A stretch of DNA of 64,000 nt from Cyclaneusma minus (GCA_037179335.1 JAKZHN010000032.1:338663-402662), one strand, 5' to 3'. Shown: positions 31,151-42,605, counted from the stretch's first letter. The notes: a model not told the origin generated them from the sequence alone. Made by a program: numbers and translations.

Positions 31151-33319
31151 ATGTCTGACATTGGTTCCCCCATGAAAGGTCTGGAAGGCTCCAGCGCAGA
31201 CCAAGACAGCTCCATGGGCGGTCTGGAGTCTCCCAGCAGAGGATCAGTGTCAGTCGCCTCCACCAAGGGCCCAGATTCTCCCACAAGAGATCCAGTCACT
31301 CCGACGAGATCTCCAGCTACTCCTCCTGCCCAAGTGGAGGACACGACCATGAGTGGTCTCGATACGCCTCCAGCAAATCTTGATAAGCTCCCTCGTCTCC
31401 CGAACGGCTTTGACCCAACCCCACCGAGAGCAGTCAGGACCAGCATCGAAGACCCAGGCACACCCCCACCCCCCAAGAAACCTTCTACAGTCGTGTCTTC
31501 AGACAGCCAGGGAAGCCCGATCATTCGCTCTCGTGCTCGCCATGACTCTCGCGAAGATCACCTCTGGGAGACCACCCCCACTCGTCCTGCCCGTGAAGCT
31601 CGCAACATGGACGTGGCGGTAGATGGGCAGAGTCTTTCAATCGGTGGGACTCCTCAAACCGATGAGACTCCGCCACTTGCGAAGACTCCTCCACTCGAAC
31701 AGCGCCCCGAAAGTGGCAGAGATTCTCCCATCGCTGTCGAGAAAGTCTTCAAGAAGTCGAATGCTCTGCCCTCAGAGAAGCCCAAAATCCTTCTCGTCAT
31801 GAACTTTGACCAGACCATCACCGAGAATGACACCAAAGGTCAATTCTGCAGCCTCGCCGTCGAAGTGGAGACGGTCTCACAGCAAGTGCTCAAAGGGGTG
31901 GATAACCATTACCGCAAGGCCATGACCAAGGCCCAGAAGAGATGGGCCCATTTGCGCGGCACAACCGTTGCTTCCGAGCTCGACTACCTTGACCACGTCG
32001 GCATCAAAGAACTGCAACTTATCGATGCCATCGATGAATCCGGTTTGTTCCGCGAATTTACGGAGAAGAATGTCAGGGAGTGGGCTGTTTCGGCGCTCAA
32101 CGAGGAAGAAGTCAAACTCCGCCCCGGTCTGCGTGAATTGATGAGGGTGATGGACCAGGCAAACATGTTGCCCTATGATCCGAGAAATAAGGTCTATTTG
32201 GCGATCATCAGCGCGAACTGGAGCGCGGCCTTCGTCAGACAAACGATGACCAAGAATCTGAAGGACATCTACAAGGGTGCCCTTTTCACGAATGAGATTG
32301 ACTTCGGAGGCGATAGAAGGTACAACAGTCCTCTGGGCAAGTGGGACAATCCTCCAGGCAAGAGAGGAATCTGGACGCCAAAGGACAAGGCGGAGGTTTT
32401 CACCAACATTCTCGAGAACGGTTGGCTCGCTAATCATGGCGACCCCAATTGTCAGTCCTGGAAAACTAAGTCGGGGGAGATCAAGATTCCCAAAGTCGAC
32501 ATCGAGAAGACCAAAATAGTCTATGTTGGCGACGGCCCATCCGACTTGGAACCGTTGCTGATGGCAGATATCGGTATCCTCATGCAGAGCGACCCATTGC
32601 AGAAATGCCAGTATGACTTCCTTCTCACGCTCAGGAGGATCGGCTTCATTGTACTGCCGCTCGCCCAGTACGACGCATCATGGGAGGCCGATGTGTATCG
32701 CCAAGGCATGTTTCTGTGGACTGCCGAAAACTTCTACGAAGTTGCACAATGTCCTATGTTCGAGTTGAGGCCAAGGTGTGCCGAGGACCCAGACGACAAG
32801 GCCCGCAGAGAGAAGACCGCTGCTCTTCGTGCCGTGTTATACGACCCCGCTTTGGCATGGTCAGGACCTCCAGGAGCTTCCCCCACGCACAAGACTACTT
32901 CAACGCCGCCCGACAGCTCTGTCCCAGAGTCCGACCCAGCCGAAGAAGACAGGTTCGACAATCCCGAGAACAGGGCCATTTGGGACAACGTAGTGGACAA
33001 CTTTGTTTGCTCCGCCAGTCCACCCAGCCAAGCCCTTCTCAGGTCCATAATCAACTGCGACGACGACTTTCCTATGCCCACTTTGCCATCCGCTTCTTCG
33101 TCCGGCGAGCCCTCCTCCTCCCCAGCTCAAGCTCAGTCTGCACACGCTTCCCCTAAGCGCAAGACTGCTTCGAAGCCAACCGACACCTCTGCCCCTGCTT
33201 CTGCTCCAAAAGAAGACAACGATGACCCAGAGATGACGGCAAAGCACGAGGCTATTCGTGACGGTTTCATGAAGTGGCAGGAAGTGCAGACACCAGGATC
33301 TTTCTCGAAAGACCCCTGA
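31151..33319 (+). CDS. HAD-superfamily phosphatase-like protein with Asn in place of the nucleophile
   Basis: A single exon of 722 aa; the ATG at 31151 (MSDIGSPMKGLEGSS) sits after a CT-rich leader. Residues 1-210 are a Ser/Pro/Thr-rich disordered region with repeated SPTR/SPAT phrases. The HAD core begins ILLVMNFDQTITENDT. Motif I normally reads DxDxT, but here the first Asp is Asn218 while Asp220 is kept. Motif II is AIISANWS and motif IV is YVGDGPSDLEPLLMAD with Asp461 and Asp465. The layout resembles fungal cytosolic phosphoserine-phosphatase/MtnX-like HAD proteins. A further 200-residue Pro/Ser-rich tail is unusual. Loss of the phosphoryl-accepting Asp predicts little or no phosphatase activity, so a non-catalytic role is possible. 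Divergent from the PTEN-type gene. Confidence 0.8.
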   Translation: MSDIGSPMKGLEGSSADQDSSMGGLESPSRGSVSVASTKGPDSPTRDPVTPTRSPATPPAQVEDTTMSGLDTPPANLDKLPRLPNGFDPTPPRAVRTSIEDPGTPPPPKKPSTVVSSDSQGSPIIRSRARHDSREDHLWETTPTRPAREARNMDVAVDGQSLSIGGTPQTDETPPLAKTPPLEQRPESGRDSPIAVEKVFKKSNALPSEKPKILLVMNFDQTITENDTKGQFCSLAVEVETVSQQVLKGVDNHYRKAMTKAQKRWAHLRGTTVASELDYLDHVGIKELQLIDAIDESGLFREFTEKNVREWAVSALNEEEVKLRPGLRELMRVMDQANMLPYDPRNKVYLAIISANWSAAFVRQTMTKNLKDIYKGALFTNEIDFGGDRRYNSPLGKWDNPPGKRGIWTPKDKAEVFTNILENGWLANHGDPNCQSWKTKSGEIKIPKVDIEKTKIVYVGDGPSDLEPLLMADIGILMQSDPLQKCQYDFLLTLRRIGFIVLPLAQYDASWEADVYRQGMFLWTAENFYEVAQCPMFELRPRCAEDPDDKARREKTAALRAVLYDPALAWSGPPGASPTHKTTSTPPDSSVPESDPAEEDRFDNPENRAIWDNVVDNFVCSASPPSQALLRSIINCDDDFPMPTLPSASSSGEPSSSPAQAQSAHASPKRKTASKPTDTSAPASAPKEDNDDPEMTAKHEAIRDGFMKWQEVQTPGSFSKDP

Positions 33320-34315
33320 TCAACAAGGACGAATGTGTGGGCGTGGGTGATGCTTCGGAGACGTTCTGGTCGATGGAGTGATTTGCTGCGGATTGGATGA
33401 AACTGGTGGCCGCACAGCTGTCTTGCGGCAGATGGGCTACGCATCATGACTCGGTTCCACATGAGCGCGCTGTGATACACAGCAACTAGCGTTAAGAAAT
33501 ACCCTTGTAGATACCATGGAAGGCGTTTGCGATTTGACATTGAGCGTGATACTTTTGAATGATATGTGATGAGTGAAGTGTGACTTTGCTGCTGCCAGTA
33601 AGGCAAAATCGTGCTGGCTCGAGTGTCGAGCATAGCTGGGTGAGCGACAGACTGTATATGCGTAGCTGGATAGGGCTCCGGTATTGCGATTTTGGTTGTG
33701 ATGGAGGATACGAGAGCCGAGGGTGGTTGGCCACGTGCGAGCACGTTGGTGCAGGCGACGTCTATTGAGCAGCGGGAGCAACCGACAGTATGTTTTCGTC
33801 TCGCGCCTTATTTGCCGCCAATCCCATCCTCCCATCGTCACAACACAGGCGGGATCCTTCTCGTGTGTCGTAAACCAATGGGATTCCGTTGTCAAATCTT
33901 GGAAAACAAAAGGGACCTACGAATGCAGAAACAGGGCCTGCTGCTAAGTCTGTTGAGTACCTAAGGATTGCTGAGTTTTGCTTCTAATCATTTGGAATCT
34001 CCCGCGTCATCGTTTGTCCCACTGTTGTTGAAGGTACTATCACTCTTCTTGGCGTGGCACTGTCGTAGAGCTCCTCTACTGTCACTCTTGATAGACTTTC
34101 ACCATCGAAGTCTATCAAGAAACACCAGGATTGAGTTCAGAACCCTGGAAATTGAATTACATTTGTGATTTCCGAAACTGAAAAGATTGGGCCTGGTTTC
34201 CAAGACCCAGATTTTTAAGGAGACGTTACAGAAATGGCTTCGACTGTTCTCTGCAGGTCGTCGGTTCCCGAGATTATAATGTTCTTGGAGAGGCAAAACC
34301 AAAGGAAAAGACCAG
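33320..34315. other. Intergenic, no gene seen
   Basis: ORFs on both strands at 33437-33964 overlap one another and lack coding features. From about 34020 the sequence already resembles the TATA-unit family of the following array (for example GTGACAGTAGAGGAGCTCTACGAC on the minus strand, phrase shortened here to GACAGTAGAGGAGC). Confidence 0.4.
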
Positions 34316-37300
34316 CCTTTATATATCTACCAGTCCACAGTCCACGAGACACGATCCCTCCCCCTGGAAGCACATGATACACTAGTAGATAGACCCTGGT
34401 TAGTGGTTGGTATATTCACCTTCTGCTGTCATTGGACCTTTTCACCACCGTCGGCCTCCGCTCGAATACACGTTACACTGAAAATGGGTCTCGGATGTTC
34501 GTTCCAGGAGTTCGAAACGGAATGTTGATTCGATTTTTCGAGGTCGTGATCTTGGTAGTGACAGATTGAGACGCTCGACTGTTGTTTTTTCAAGATAACA
34601 TCATGCGTGCCATCATACTCTTCATGGAGAGACCAGAGGAAGGATTTCGAGGCCTTTTTATAGGTGGCAGTGCATGGAACACGATCTTTGGCAGCACGTG
34701 AGCACTAGCAAATGGAGTTTGGCTGGTCGCTTGGTGTGCTTATCTGTTCTGCTGTCACTTAGCTCTTTTCTGCTACTGTCGAGGCTCGACTAAGGTACAC
34801 TGAGAATAGCTTCCAAATCTTCGTGCCAGATTTCCGGAGTGACGAAGACTGATTCCAGTTTCCAAGGCCCATACCCTGAACGATTGGAAAGAGACTTCCG
34901 ACTTCTTTACTCGGGTGTCTGAGTCTGATGACAATGACTTCATTCTCTTAAGAGACAAAAGCGAATGAACAGATCTGCCTTTATATAGGTACAGATAGGA
35001 GGCTCCCATTCACGAGATGACAAGATACGGGCCTTGCAGCACCTGAGCACCATCCAGATGGAGTCTGGCTGGCGTATTTTATTTCTCCTGCCCTTACTTG
35101 GCTCTTCTACTGTCATCTAGCAGTTCCACCGTCGAGGCCGAACCGCAATACTCTGAACACGGCTCTTGAACCCTTGTACGACATCTTCGAAGCAAGGAAT
35201 CACATTCAGAGAATTATCGAGTCAATTCCCCAGACACCAAGACCAGAAATGCGAAGGCAAAGCCTGCAAATTAAGAGCCTCGACTGCTTCCCCCACGTCA
35301 AGAATGGCGGGGTGATCGCTTGCTGAAGCGCCCTGCCTTCCTTCATAGGTACTGGGAGAGATGAGACGAAGGAAAAGGGCGACCTTTATATACCTATCAT
35401 TGAGGGGGTAGAACACGGCCCTTGGCAGTATATCTGATCACCAGCTAGCTGGAGTCCTAGAGTCTGGTTGATGTATGTGTTCTCTGCTGTCATTGAGCTT
35501 TTCCACTAGTATCTGAGCACCAGATAAAGTGTGGTTGGTGTGTTTACCAATCTTGCTGTCATTGAACTTTCCAACTGTCATTACACTCTTCTATCGTCGA
35601 AGCTTTACCAGAATACACCAAAAATGGCGTAGGATTCTCATAATCGCAGATGCAGGATGAGGACATGGATTTGGGTTTTCGAGAACCGAGGTCCAAAATG
35701 CAAGAGAGCGCAATGTGTGCTTTGACGCCTTGTTTTCTCGTGCGCCTGGGTTGAGGGCGGCAAGAAACACGTTGATTATAACATTCCATGTTTCTGCTTA
35801 TGTCACGGGCGAGAATCTACCTTTGGAGATCATCAAGAAGAACTGCATCAAGCTTGGACAGATCCGATCTTTCGCTGAATCGATGTTTGAATCCTTTGGG
35901 TCCATCTCGTGGTATCTGAAGGGTAGGGCTAAGGGCTCTTCGTCGCCTTCATGTACGGGTAGGAGGTCGGTGTCGAGGTTTCCTTCCTGGAGGTCCCGTC
36001 TGATGTCTTCGATGATTGTCGAGACAAAGAAAGGGAAAGGGCAGCTCTTATATACCTACCATTAGGTTCAGGGGACACGGTCCCTCCTCGTTGGCAGCAC
36101 GTGAGCACTAAAAAATAATGTCTGAGTGGGTGTTTTGTCTCTCTGCTGTCACTTGACCCTTTCGCTGTCATTGGACTCTTCTACCGTCGGTACTCCACGA
36201 GAAGACAGGTGGTTTGAATATCGGATTCGCAGAAAAAGTAATCTTCCCAACTCTAGGTAGCTATTCAATTCTCACGAACACAAAGAGGCGCGAGTAGAGA
36301 GTTTTGTAACTGCTCTAATCCCGGCCGTTAGGAACAGGTTACAAGGGAACCATGTTTTTGTCGTCCATGAGTGTTCGTCTTAGAGAAAGGAAAGCAGGAG
36401 AAGGGTGAGTCTTTATATACCTACCTACCCATTTCATGGAGCCAGTCTGCCAGGTCAGGCAATGAACGAGTAGGCGAAGACAAGCAAACATTCATAGCCA
36501 CCTGGCACCGTGGTAGGCCTATTCCACTGCCATTCCACTTTTCCACCATCGAGGCGTACCTAGAACACACGTCACACACGTCTCCAAATTTCGATGTGGT
36601 GAACCTTGAATCAAGTCATCAAGATATGATTCCAAATTCCCGAAGCCAAAACAGGACCTTCCACTGTCTTTAACCCTCGTCAGTGTGACTTCAATGTTGG
36701 GTTCTTTGGGTTTCATGGGGAAGAAAATGAGAGCAGGAGGAGGGGAGACTTTATATACCACTCCATCGAACGCCAGACAAACAAGTGTAAAGTACTTCAG
36801 CATCATGGCCATCATAGCCACCATCGCCGGTGCATCCTACTGTCGTTGGGCTCCTCTACTGACGAAGCATAAGGTACCTAGAATACACGTCACAAACGTC
36901 TCCAATTTTTGATGCGACGAAATTTGGATCAAGTCAATGTCATCAACAGCGTGATTCGAAAAACCCGAAGCCAAAGTAGGAACTTCCGCTGTCTTTAATC
37001 GTCGTCAGAAAGAGGAGCCGTCCTTCGCGTTGCTGGAGAAGAAAATGAAAGTAGGAGAAGAGGAGTCTTTATATACCACTTCATCGAATTCCAGGAGCAA
37101 GGAAATCAAGGTAGAGTACTTGTTCAAGCGTCACAGCCATCACTGGAGGCCTGCTCCACTGTCGCGGAGTTCTTCCCCTGTCGAGGCGTACCTGAAATAG
37201 ACATGGCTCCGGATTTCGATGTGGTGAAATTCGATTCAAGTCACCAACCATTGTGTAATTTACAAGGACAAGAGTCGAAGTGGGTCCCTTCACTCTGTCT

Positions 37301-37392
37301 ACTCGTCATCACACATTGTCGCTGTAGATCGTAGAAGAGTCGTCTGGGAAGAAATTCTGGAAGAAGGGGAAGAGGAGTCTTTATATACCATT
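34316..37392 (-). repeat. Array of nine TATA-bearing ~340-bp units, minus orientation
   Basis: Nine times the plus strand shows a purine-rich tract followed by CTTTATATACC or a close variant (34316, 34653, 34977, 35383, 36045, 36411, 36748, 37066, 37378). On the minus strand each reads GGTATATAAAG plus a CT-rich tract, the shape of a fungal Pol II core promoter. Spacing is 310-403 bp with one gap of about 660. Similarity continues between the boxes: upstream phrases GACAGCAGA, ACACCAACCA and GTGCTCACGTGCTGCCAAGG, and downstream phrases TTTGGCTTCGGG, CACATCGAAATTTGGAGACG and TAGGTACGCCTCGA. The units are diverged, with no reading frame conserved among them. This could be a tandem family of short transcription units or a decayed gene family; its nature is unknown. 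Confidence 0.7.
35650..36020 (-). pseudogene. Gene relic inside the TATA-unit array
   Basis: The longest array interval contains a coding-like frame on the minus strand (IIEDIRRDLQEGNLDTDLLP, then RYHEMDPKDSNIDSAKDR). It is interrupted by a TAA at 35798-35800 and resumes in the same frame with AETWNVIINVFLAALNPGAR. The stop fits a CAA to TAA change (CpA to TpA). No ATG is found just downstream of the TATA box at 36045, so the start is uncertain. The family is not recognised. It shows that at least one unit once drove a protein-coding gene. Confidence 0.45.
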
Positions 37393-37745
37393 ACCCAGCA
37401 ATAAAGATTCTGCAGCCTCCCCTAGTCACATGACTAAATTGTTTGTAAGGACCAGAGCTTTGGGCTCCTGGACGAGGAGGTAAAACGTGGGGAATATCGA
37501 ACGTAGAGGAAGCGCTGGTATGGTGCTATGTAGAAGAGGAGAGAATGGAGCAGATAGAGGAATGGTATTTTCGTCCGATACACAAACACCGAGGCTGATG
37601 CAACATGTACCTTTTCCTCTGTAGCTCCCCCGTTTCATAATACAGCCTGCCAGGCTCGCCTAATACTCAAACATGTCCTCTTCAGAAAATGTATATCCTC
37701 CACCGATTCGACTTCCAATGGCTCGCCACATCACCCCACATACAT
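37393..37745. other. Short intergenic, 3' of Nam9
   Basis: Contains the upstream flank of the first array unit and the 3' UTR of the mitochondrial ribosomal protein gene. No gene is supported. Confidence 0.4.
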
Positions 37746-39315
37746 CTACCTACCACGCCTCGTGTACCAACTATGTGCCAACTGCCCCGTCAACTCCGGA
37801 AACGGCGTCGGCACCTCCGCCAACCCCGGCCTCGCCACCGGATGCCTCAAATAAACCGCCGCACAAATATTCTGATTCACCTCCAAATACCTCGGAATAA
37901 ACGCAAACGCACTCATATAATCTCTTGGCCTCCAAGGCGTCCCATAAGGCTTCTCCAGATCAATGGGATTATCGCGCGCCTCAGCAATCAGTCGTTGGAT
38001 TTCGGCGAGTTCGGCGGCGTCGCGATCTTCGGGGGAGAGGTCTTCGATGTCATCTTCCTCTTCTTCGGCGTCTTCGTCTTCTTCGAGTGCGACCTCCTCC
38101 TCGTCTTCCTCGGGGTTTTGCGTGCGGGCTTTGGTGGAGGGCTTGGGGGCGGTGATGGGGGCGGCGGTGATGGGGTCGTCGGCGATGCGGAGTTTGGCGA
38201 CGAGCTCGGAGAGATTGGCGTCTTCATCGGCGGCTTTGACTTTGTTGGCTTGGGCGATAGCCTTTTTCACGTCTTGCTGGAAAGCGCGAAGACGCTGCTT
38301 GCGCTTCGCCGAGGAGCCCCTCTTCTCGTCTTGGATGATTTCTTTGGCTTCGGCGAGCAGCTTTTGCAGCCTCTTTTTGTAGGTTTCGCGGGCTTGGGTG
38401 GCTTCGTCGGGATCCTGCTCGAAAGGGGTTTTCTCGGCGGACTGCACTTCGACGGCGTTTTCATCCTTTGCGGCCTTTACATCGTCTACATCCTTTTCAG
38501 CCTCTTCGACCTCTTCAAGGCCTTTCCGACGTCTTTTCTCTTCGGCCCTGGTGGCGCGCCTTTGTTCCGTCGACTTGGCAGCGCCGGTTGCCAACATGAC
38601 CTTGTCTTTCGCGACCATGAACATGTCGCCTGGGTTGAGAAGGTATCCGGGGAATTGGATCTGTTGTGGTAGTCAAGTCAGCAAAGCCCATTCATCTGAC
38701 GTTCCATCGTTTCAGGGGTGCTAAAAGCTCACCTTCTTCCCATTGACCTTCACGTGTCCGTGGATGACAAACTGTCTTGCCTGCCTCGCACTGCTTGCAA
38801 ACAGGGCGCGGAAGATGGCAGTGTCGAGTCTCCTCTCAATGGGCGCATAGACCATCTGAGGGTAAGGGGTTCTCTTCTGTTCTGCATCCCAAAACTCCTT
38901 TTCCGCGGCCTTTTCCGCGGGATATCTAATCTTCGATGGCCTGGCGTCCTTACCGGATCCTCTTCCTTCAGCTTGTTCGGAACCGTCATAGGCGGCCAGG
39001 TACTTGTGGTCCATAGGCACAACGGATTGGAGGGTGGAGCGATACATCTGCAGCCATTGTCGTTCCCGGACCTGTTCACCGTGGTAGGCTCGGGTCATGG
39101 ACTTGGCCTTGAACTTCTGCTGGTACATGGTCGGGTACTGGATGTCCTGGGCCTTCAGGCGGGCGAGATTGTAGAGATTGTATTTGCTCCATGACTGCCG
39201 TATTCTCTGCACGGGGAATTAGCAATTGAGTTCATACAAATAGACTGGGCAGAGAGTTAGCAGTAGACAGGGGACTGACCGGCCGTTTGAGCCCGTGAAA
39301 GCGTCTGGCACGCAT
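37746..39315 (-). CDS. nam9: Mitochondrial small-subunit ribosomal protein uS4m (Nam9)
   Basis: Three exons, 39315-39280, 39206-38733 and 38660-37746 (introns 73 and 72 nt), give 474 aa. A 12-codon first exon, MRARRFHGLKRP, continues as RIRQSWSKYNLYNLARLKAQ, then YQQKFKAKSMTRAYHGEQV, typical of fungal Nam9. The S4 RNA-binding domain is RRLDTAIFRALFASSARQAR, VIHGHVKVNGKK and IQFPGYLLNPGDMFMV. It is followed by a long charged insert and a conserved end (PWRPRDYMSAFAFIPRYLEV, VARPGLAEVPTPFP). The protein binds 15S/16S-like mitochondrial rRNA during small-subunit assembly. A 327-codon ORF on the plus strand (37689-38672) is the antisense shadow. Divergent from the La gene. Confidence 0.92.
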
Positions 39316-39835
39316 GTTGGCGGGTTGGATAAGGGAGAATGAGGCGTCTCGTGAGCTTTTTTGGCCGCCCAAGAAGTGCAGTCGCGTCGGGCCGGATTAA
39401 TTGTGGCCGTGCACCGGAGGCGCGGCCGCTAGCATCTTCTTAGCGCGGCGGTTTTGCGCGCGCAGCACCAGACTTTTTTGAATTTCGACTCAGCTCTCAG
39501 CCTTTTCCCTTTGCGACTCGCGCATAAGAAGACTCCGATTCTTTCGCAAAGCTGCTCTGATCTCTGACGCTCACTGTACGTATTTCCTTGCCCTCTTCTG
39601 CTCCTTCAATCCGCCTGCGCGCAGCTGCAAGCAAGGCTGTTTGTGCGCCAGCCATTGTCCTCACCCCGCCATCTTATCGACGCTGGCCGAGACGAGTCAC
39701 ACTCTGCGCCGACATTGAACTTTTGTGGTACTCTCTCTGACGACTCTTCTACATATACAGTCTCGAGTTCCTACTGATTCCTCTTTTGACTCGCACAATA
39801 ACAACAATCCTCCGTCACCAAGCACTGTCGCGATC
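39316..39835. promoter_or_regulatory. Bidirectional promoter, Nam9 / La
   Basis: 520 bp between two housekeeping ATGs. GC-rich near 39410-39460 (GCGGCCGC and GCGCGCGC-like phrases), CT-rich towards the La start. No TATA box is apparent, unlike the flanking arrays. Confidence 0.5.
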
Positions 39836-41380
39836 ATGTCCGACATCAAGACCACCGCCACGGAGCCTGATCCGGCTGCTACCTCCATCGCGCCCACCAC
39901 CGCCGCAGATGCTGAGATGAGCGGCGTCACTGCCACCGAGGCCGACAAGGCAGAGATCGCTGACAAGGCCAACGGCGCAGATAACAAGGACGCTGCTACT
40001 GGCGAGCCCAAGGATGCCGAGATGGGCGGCGTCGATGCCACCAAGGCCGACGACTCTGAGAAGAAGGACTCTGCTGCTGGTGACGCCAAGCGTGTCGGAT
40101 TCAAGGGCCCCAAGGCCCCCGTGAAGGTCCCCAGAGCCATGAACAAGAGCAAGTATGATCCCAAGATCTTGCCCGAATCCTCCAACCCGGACGAGATTCG
40201 CGCCCAGGTATGTACCTTCTGGACCTCCATGTGGAGGTACTCATGATCTTACCACTTTGTCTAACCAGTGATTTCAGGTCGAGTTCTACTTCGGGGACAA
40301 CAACTTCCGCAACGACGCTCACATGTGGGAGCTTACTGAAGGTGCGGAGAACAAGCCTGTGCCAATCAAGCATGTTGCCACCTTCGGACGCATGCAACAC
40401 TTCAAGCCGTACTCCGCCATCGTCGAGGCTCTCAAATCCAGCCAGAGACTCGTAGTCTCTGGATCGGAAGGCGAGGAAATGGTGGGACGCAAATACCCTT
40501 ACAAAATTGCAAAGGGCGTGACGAGAGAGGATTTCAGAAAGCGCACTGTCTACATCAAGGGCTTTGGTGAAGAGACCCCGTCCAGCCAGTTCGACATCGA
40601 AGCCTGGTTGGCTCCTCACTGCACCCCTGCTGCCACACGCTTGCGCCGTGACCAGGCAACCAAGGAGTTCAAGGGCTCCGTTTACGTCGAATTCGACACG
40701 GAAGCCCAAGCCAACGCTTTTCTGGAGCTCGACCCGAAGCCTAAGTGGAATGGCCAAGATCTGATCATCATGTCCAAGAAGCAGTACTGCGACGAGAAGG
40801 ACGAGGGAATCCGCAACGGAACGGTGAAGCCAAACCTCAGCAAGACCGAACCTCACCAAAGAGGTGGCGGATTCAGAGGCCGAGGTGGACGCAAGGGCGA
40901 TGGCGACTCCAATGACTGGAAGAAGCGAAGGGATGAAGACCAGAAGAACGGTCACCGTGGTGGAGGTCGCGGTGGACGTGGAGGCGGTGGACGTGGAGGC
41001 GGTGGTCGTGGCGGACGAGGGGGAAAGAACAACCGCAACGATCGCAACCAAGAGAAGAAGGACGCCAAGAAGGCTGAGAAGAAGGACTCTGGTGCTGAGA
41101 CCAAGGACAAGTCGGAGGCCGCTGAAAGGTATGACAATTCTCCCACATTTCCCTATGTTTCACAGCTGCCATCCGTTCAGCACAGCACGACTCCATGGAA
41201 ATATATACTGACCAGATCATTTACAGCAGCAAGCCTGCCGAGAACAAGGTCGAAGCCACGACCAGCTCCTCCCCCAAGACCGGAAACAAGCGCTCTCGTG
41301 AAGACGACGGTGCTGCTGCTTCTGAGCAGCCCGCCAAGAAGGTCGACACCAAGGAGGCCGCTCCCGCCACCGAATCCTAG
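39836..41380 (+). CDS. La protein (Lhp1/Sla1 type), RNA chaperone for Pol III transcripts
   Basis: Three exons, 39836-40207, 40278-41128 and 41227-41380 (introns 70 and 98 nt), 458 aa. An Ala/Asp/Lys-rich N-terminal region of about 105 residues precedes the La motif: VEFYFGDNNFRNDAHMWEL, IKHVATFGRMQHFKPYSAI and ALKSSQRLVVSG. The RRM follows: RKRTVYIKGFGEET and KGSVYVEFDTEAQANAFLEL. Next is a long RGG tract and then a Lys-rich C-terminus with GNKRSREDD, a likely nuclear localisation signal. La binds the UUU-OH ends of nascent Pol III RNAs, protecting pre-tRNAs and U6. Intron 1 splits the La motif. All phases agree, which supports the model. Confidence 0.93.
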
Positions 41381-41998
41381 CGAACGCCAGCACTTAACTC
41401 CCGACCCTCTTATGATACCAGCACATTCTTGATGATACCAACAAAAGTTCCGCGTTTTGGTACAACGTCTGCATCTCCCTGGGTTTTTCTGCTGCTTTCT
41501 CGTTTCCGGTGTTTCGGCGTCGGTGTTCCCTGACAAAATCTCTGGGCACTGCCTTCTCGGAGAAGGTCTACTACTTGCATGGCCTGCGTCTTACCTGCCT
41601 CTTTCGCCCGCCCGCAGTCATTACTGCGTTTCTTCCACAGATGGATTTGCTCTCGACCAAGGACTTGCTTTCTTCTTGAGCGAAATATGGCACATGGACT
41701 TCTATGCGATAGTTGTCCGGCTTTCCTAGAGGCGAGAGGTACCATGACACACTGATTCTTTGCTGCGTCTTGCAGCTAGTCTATTCACCTCGGTGATGGA
41801 CTTGCAGTTTTCACTGCGCTGCCCTGTACATTAGTGAGGTCCTTTAGACTCTCAGCTAGCAAAGAATCGATCGAAATTTCCATCAAACTTCACACTCCTC
41901 CTGGAGTCTGTGAATATTGCGCTTGCCTTGACTTTGCTGCGCGTAATTCATTGTATGAGCTTAGTGACTTTGTAGACTGTCTAAAGCCCCTTTAATGT
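41381..41998. other. 3' region of La and intergenic
   Basis: No gene supported. T/C-rich 3' UTR-like sequence for about 350 bases, then unremarkable intergenic DNA. Confidence 0.4.
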
Positions 41999-41999
41999 C

Positions 42000-42090
42000 A
42001 TGGTTGCGCCCGGAATTGAACCCGCGACTTGTTTGCCTTCTCTAGCTGACTTCGCTTACTAGAGTGCCGCGTTACTACCCTCAAGCCAGA
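42000..42090 (-). pseudogene. tRNA-like sequence, degraded
   Basis: The minus strand shows a D-arm-like GAGGGTAGTAACGCGG and a 6-bp stem CTCTAG/CTAGAG enclosing an intron-length loop. A B box GGTTCAATTCC and a terminal CGCAACCA follow. The 5' bases do not pair with the 3' acceptor strand and the T stem has an extra base. A decayed tRNA or SINE head; not called functional. Confidence 0.4.
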
Positions 42091-42219
42091 AGAGTAATCG
42101 CTAGTATTCTGTTGATGAGAAATAGGCGAAGTCTAGTATTTGAGGTCTAGGGCCGTGCATGATAGGTACTTACCTGCTTCTTCGCTTAACCTCCTTCCTC
42201 ACTCACCTCCTTCCCAGGG

Positions 42220-42537
42220 GGTGGGAAACTAAAAGGGAAAAACTAAAACTTGAGTTTAAAATTTAAGTTTCTAACGAACTAAGGGGGTCCCAAGTTTATA
42301 TTAAAAACTTAAGTTTTTAGTTAGAAACTCAGGGGTAAAAGGGATAAGTATTTTTATATTTATTTTTGGTGCAAAAGTACTTTGGGGAGCCCCGGGCCAA
42401 AATTAGGGTGTGGAAAACTAAAAGGGAAAAACTAAAACTTAAGTTTAAAACTTAAGTTTCTAACGAATTACGGACCCTTTAGTTTAGTTAGAACTAAACT
42501 ATATATCTCTAAGTTCCTAGTTTTTAAGTTTCCCACA
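42220..42537. mobile_element. MITE-like element with GTGGGAAACT termini
   Basis: The left end GTGGGAAACTAAAAGGG and the right end AAGTTTCCCAC are inverted copies. Internally, GGGAAAAACTAAAACTT plus AAGTTTCTAACGAA occurs twice as direct copies about 185 bp apart, and each is built from palindromic AAACTTAAGTTT units. It is very AT-rich with no ORF. Size and structure fit a non-autonomous TIR element, possibly a nested or tandem pair. Confidence 0.55.
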
Positions 42538-42605
42538 CTGCTCCTTCCTCGCCTAACCTTCTTTTGCGCCTACCCCCTTTCTCATCCGAAAAGAAACAGC
42601 GTGCC

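Noticed and set aside
33437..33895. 152-codon minus ORF
   Set aside because: Overlaps other ORFs on both strands equally well, His/Ser/Thr-rich, no motif.
37689..38672. 327-codon plus ORF rich in Gly/Phe/Val
   Set aside because: Antisense of the charged Nam9 insert; no independent features.
40101..41051. 316-codon minus ORF
   Set aside because: Antisense of La; the Ser/Thr-rich run is the complement of the RGG tract.
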